DNA from: Saccoglossus kowalevskii
Taxonomy: Eukaryota; Hemichordata; Enteropneusta; Harrimaniidae
Length of the DNA: 22,707 nt
Direction of reading: 5' to 3'
Assembly: GCF_000003605.2 (NCBI RefSeq)
Contig: NW_003122415.1
Location: forward strand, 189,998-212,704
Position 1 is the first letter of the stretch. Each line of letters opens with the position of its first letter. Position numbers and translations under genes: made by a program. The notes beneath the pieces were generated by a model. It was not told the origin of the DNA. It made no database searches and worked only from the letters and a program-made list of their open reading frames with translations. Below, in pieces: positions 19,764-22,707 of this stretch.

Positions 19764-19770
19764 GTAACAC

Positions 19771-20091
19771 GGGGTAAATCATTTATATATTAACATAACA
19801 ATAATTTATGCCTAATTAAATTCATTGTAATTTTTTCCTTAACATTTTCTTCTCCTTCACTCACAACATACTCTTTATTAACAAAGACCTCCAGTATTTT
19901 ACAAACGGAAACTCCTTATAACACCAGGTCAAGAAAGTCGGACAAGTTCACAAAGTCACCTTGTGGTGGCGCTGTTCAGTCAAATCAGCTGGGTCGCTGT
20001 CAAAAGCCTGTGTTCAAATTGTCGATCTTAGGTGATGACTTTGCGCTGTTAATCAGTTCAATTGCGTGTATTTATTACTGAGAAGTGTAAA
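19771..20091 (+). promoter_or_regulatory. Probable promoter and 5' UTR region of FAHD1
   Basis: This stretch lies between the hAT-like MITE and the FAHD1 start codon. No TATA box sits at a sensible distance. GGTGGCGCTG at 19964-19973 matches the right half of the CTCF core, but the left half does not. The sequence GTGTAAAATGG gives a usable start context. Confidence 0.3.
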
Positions 20092-22514
20092 ATGGCCGCT
20101 GGACTAATCAGATTTGTGGAGAAAAGTCGTAAAATACTTGGCGTTGGTGCAAATTACAGGTCAGTAATATGTGAGCTCACAGTCCCTCTATCAGATAGAG
20201 GGACTGTGGTGAACTATATTATATTCGTGGAGCGGGATTTGTTTTTTGTTTGATTGTTTAGCTCCGTGGACTATTGTATATCAGTAATGACTATTGTACA
20301 TGTTAATATTGTACAACTGTGTAATCAAAGTAACTGTACGATAATTACTTAACAAAAATTCCTTTCGGAGTTTTGCGATGTCAAAGGTTACCTTATTTGA
20401 CCGAGGACGCTGGGTAATCACACATCTGGCGTGCGTTGATTTGCAGATCATGATTTGACGTCATTATTGAAATGGAGGCTCAAAGAAAAACACGAATTCT
20501 AATCCTCACACTTTAATTCACTTTTACAAAATGGCAAAAACATAAGTGAGAAATTATTGAACATAATAATGTTTCATGCAGAAATGTTTACATTCTTATT
20601 TGCAAGGGGTTATAAGGTTAGATTATGACCCATCATCTTTTTCGCCTATTATTGATCTCTTCACCTGATTTGAAAAAAAGAGAAAAAATTATGAAAAACA
20701 TAACTTGCGTCAAGTTAGGTGTTTCTTCAATGGAGTCTCAGCTGAAATAATGCTGACAATGAATATTAGATAAACACATTGTTTGTAACAGGAAGGTTAT
20801 TCCCCATTGTATCAGAATTGTCAACAACCGAGTATACAGATAAGAAGTCTTGTTTATGCTGTTGCAAAGATTAACATTATTCAAATACCAATGAAACTGC
20901 AGTACTGTAAAATCTGTATTAGAAGTCACATAGATCCCTACCAATATAAGTCACATAGATCCCTACCAATAGAAGTCACATAGATTCCTACTAATAGAAG
21001 TCACATAGATCCCTACCAATAGAAGTCACATAGATCCCTACCAATAGAAGTCACATAGATCCCTACCAATAGAAGTCACATAGATCCCTACCAATAGAAG
21101 TTGCACCCATTCTTTTTGATACTCTAATAGAAGCCTCATCCCCTCTGTTGCATTGTACCATTTTAATAGAAGTCAAAGCTTCTAATACAGATTTGTTTAT
21201 AGTAGTTGTTTGTGATTTTAAAATGCTCATTTGAACAGCATCTTGCCAAAATTTAATTTTTCTGATAAGCTAGAACAATTAATGTATCATAGTCAAAAAA
21301 AGTCAAGAAAAAATTAAAATCTTCTTGCTACCTTAAATATTAATTAACTGAATTGCAATGAGTTTGTTATTATCCCAACAAATCACTAACATATACAATG
21401 GTGGTAAAAGAATGAAAATCATATCATCTAGTGCTGATGTTGTTGTACTGTTCCGAAGCTGGCTGTGTAAAGGTTTCCAACACTAGCATTCAATTAATCT
21501 TGATTCATCTGATGCTGTATCACTACAATTATGTTAATGGTTGGTGGTTCTTGCAGCTGGTTCCATACCACACGTATCAGGATATCACAGTATATGGATC
21601 AAATATGCTGTCTGTTGAATCAAAATACCAATACATTTGACAGAACTTCTTGTTCAAGTAAAAAAAAATTGAAATTAAATTTGTTTAATTTGTTTTAAGA
21701 TTTATTATTACACATCTGACACCGTGAGTTACATTGGGCCGTAATTTTGCAATATTTTATGGGGTATTTTTATCCTACCATATAAGGAAATGCGAATTCC
21801 AAATATGGAATGATTATGTACGTATAAGCATCCTCTAATAATAAAAACAAACATGGCTACCATCGGGGTTTGACCGGACTCCACACAAAGAAGTTCGCTG
21901 ATTCTGTTCTAAACTTTTTGAATTTCGGCATTCCCATGATGTATCCTTAGAAGGAAAAGATGTAGAATGATAAGGTTATTATGAGGATACCTCAAAGTAT
22001 GCACTCAGACAGAATTTTGTGCATCGACCCTCTGTCCTGTCTTCGTGCACACTTTGGGGTATCCTTGTAATAACCTAGTAATATGTTCAATGTTTAATAT
22101 TTATTCAATAATGCATTTGAATACATTAAAGAACCAATAAACTATCCTCTGAAACAGCCAATATCAACAATAATTCAAATAATACTTTCAATCTATCTTC
22201 TTCATGCCTATACCTGTGTGTAGGAGAATCAAAAATGATGACTTCCTATAGATACATTTTTTGATCTTCACTGACAACTTCTTTACATCTTTTCTGAAAA
22301 ACAATTGAGAAATTCATATCTATAAATAAATTTAAATTTGATCGCGAGGAAATACCAGGATGTGCAAGCTATGTGTTGTGAAATTATTCCTGTATTGTAT
22401 TGTTTCTTTCTTCACAGAGACCTCATTGCTGCATGGGGTTTGCCAACACCTACTGAACCAATGGTATTCATGAAACCACTGTCAGCATACATTACACAGG
22501 GCACACCAATTAAG
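20092..22514 (+). CDS. FAHD1: FAHD1 (acylpyruvase / oxaloacetate decarboxylase), first two exons, 3' partial
   Basis: Exon 1 (20092-20159) encodes MAAGLIRFVEKSRKILGVG then ANYR and ends AG|GTCAGT. Exon 2 (22418-22514) follows TTTCTTCACAG and encodes RDLIAAWGLPTPTEPMVF, then MKPLSAYITQGTPIK, ending AAG|GTAAGG. Splice phases agree (2, then 0). The order VGxNY, then EP(M/V)xFxKPxxAY, then G.PI matches the N-terminus of vertebrate FAHD1. Its FAH-fold enzyme is mitochondrial, cleaves acylpyruvates and decarboxylates oxaloacetate. About 55 of the usual 220-odd residues are present; the catalytic metal-binding region lies beyond the window. Intron 1 (2258 bp) holds a perfect palindrome, a 25-bp minisatellite and a fold-back element. 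The 3' half of exon 2 and its donor are tandemly repeated right after the exon. Confidence 0.88.
20178..20208. repeat. Perfect 15-bp inverted repeat with 1-base spacer
   Basis: CACAGTCCCTCTATC (20178-20192) and GATAGAGGGACTGTG (20194-20208) are exact reverse complements around a single A. It lies 18 bases past the FAHD1 exon 1 donor, so the pre-mRNA can form a very stable hairpin there. Confidence 0.95.
20209..20920. other. Intronic stretch in FAHD1 intron 1
   Basis: AT-rich intron sequence. No gene is supported; the minus-strand frame at 20738-20944 overlaps the minisatellite and looks random. The last 20 bases (GCAGTACTGTAAAATC...) look like the terminal motif of the element at 16530. Confidence 0.5.
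20899..21210. mobile_element. Candidate inverted-repeat element containing a 25-bp minisatellite
   Basis: AAATCTGTATTAGAAG (20910-20925) and CTTCTAATACAGATTT (21179-21194) are exact 16-bp inverted copies enclosing the 25-bp array. The left end extends outward to GCAGTACTGTA, shared with the element at 16530. The matching right extension is decayed. The word AATAGAAG also recurs between the array and the right arm (near 21126 and 21165). Confidence 0.5.
20921..21101. repeat. 25-bp minisatellite, 7 copies plus 6 bases
   Basis: The unit starts AGAAGTCACATAG and ends ATCCCTACCAAT. Seven copies span 20921-21095, with a partial AGAAGT after. Copy 1 to 2 junction reads ATATAAG instead of ATAGAAG, and copy 3 has ATTCCTACTAAT; the others are identical. 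It lies in FAHD1 intron 1. Confidence 0.95.
21211..21972. other. Intronic stretch in FAHD1 intron 1
   Basis: AT-rich sequence with no supported gene, RNA or strong repeat. The open frame at 21431-21640 shows no recognisable features. Confidence 0.5.
21973..22076. mobile_element. Fold-back element with about 40-bp arms in FAHD1 intron 1
   Basis: The left arm AAGGTTATTATGAGGATACC continues TCAAAGTATGCACTCAGACAG. The right arm, read in reverse complement from 22076, is AGGTTATTACAAGGATACCC then CAAAGTGTGCACGAAGACAG. About 20 bases separate them. The arms differ at a few positions, so it is not a very recent duplication. TA occurs next to both ends but not in register. Confidence 0.7.
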
Positions 22515-22707
22515 GTAAGGTAACCAATGGTATTTATAAAACCACTGTCAGCATACATTACACAAGGCACACCAATTAAGGTAAGGTAACCAATGGTATT
22601 CATAAAACCACTGTCAGTATACATTACACAGAGCACACCAATTAGTAAAGTAACCAATGGTATTCATAAAACCACTGTCAGCATACATTACACAAGGCAC
22701 ACCAATT
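22458..22707 (+). repeat. 66-bp tandem repeat of the FAHD1 exon 2 end plus splice donor
   Basis: Copies start at CCAATGGTATT: 22458 (within exon 2), 22524, 22590 and 22654, with periods 66, 66 and 64. The last is cut by the window end. Each covers the last 57 bases of exon 2 plus GTAAGGTAA or a variant. Copy 2 keeps the donor AAG|GTAAGG; copy 3 has lost two bases there (TTAGTAAAG). Read through from copy 1, the frame hits TAA directly after GTAAGG, so later copies cannot extend the protein in frame. Confidence 0.95.

Noticed and set aside
19960-19978. CTCF-like site upstream of FAHD1
   Set aside because: GGTGGCGCTG fits the right half of the motif but at least four positions in the left half do not.
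22412-22657. 81-codon minus-strand frame with a repeated peptide
   Set aside because: It is the reverse complement of the 66-bp exon-derived repeat; 66 is a multiple of 3, so the frame stays open by periodicity.

Overview
The window is a 22.7 kb stretch of AT-rich animal genomic DNA, probably from a marine invertebrate. Evidence for this is GT-AG introns with metazoan splice consensus, an intron-split FAHD1 gene, Harbinger-type and Helitron-type relics, many small fold-back DNA elements and several minisatellites. The species cannot be read from the sequence. Lancelet, hemichordate, mollusc and similar genomes all fit. There are no operons, rRNA genes or recognisable tRNA genes.

Layout. 1-689: perfect 29-bp minisatellite cut by the window edge. 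1735-3801 (+): three phase-matched exons that end a secreted or surface protein of unknown family with a hydrophobic C-terminal tail; its introns hold two diverged tandem repeats. 4368-4703, 5061-5283 and 6138-6165: small inverted-repeat elements. 6543-7128 (+): decayed Helitron replication-protein relic. 7202-10031: DNA transposon with terminal inverted repeats of roughly 235-270 bp and a DDE transposase on the minus strand (8831-9622), which may also carry a second, convergent plus-strand unit. 10032-15011: mostly non-coding, with a direct repeat pair, two possible short first exons (11129 and 12096), a ZNF143/THAP11-like site and two fold-back elements. 15012-16462 (+): glycosyltransferase family 4 gene, whose apparent N-terminal membrane segment is most likely an artefact of reading through a 206-bp intron. 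16463-20091: non-coding, with a hAT-like MITE at 19471-19763. 20092-22514 (+): first two coding exons of FAHD1 (mitochondrial acylpyruvase/oxaloacetate decarboxylase), whose second exon end and splice donor are tandemly repeated up to the window edge.

The three host genes are on the same strand but there is no sign that they act together: one looks like a surface protein, one a sugar transferase and one a mitochondrial enzyme of pyruvate/oxaloacetate metabolism. The main theme is how repeats and mobile elements shape the introns, exons and possible promoters. All domain calls come from reading the translation and recalling families; no search was run.
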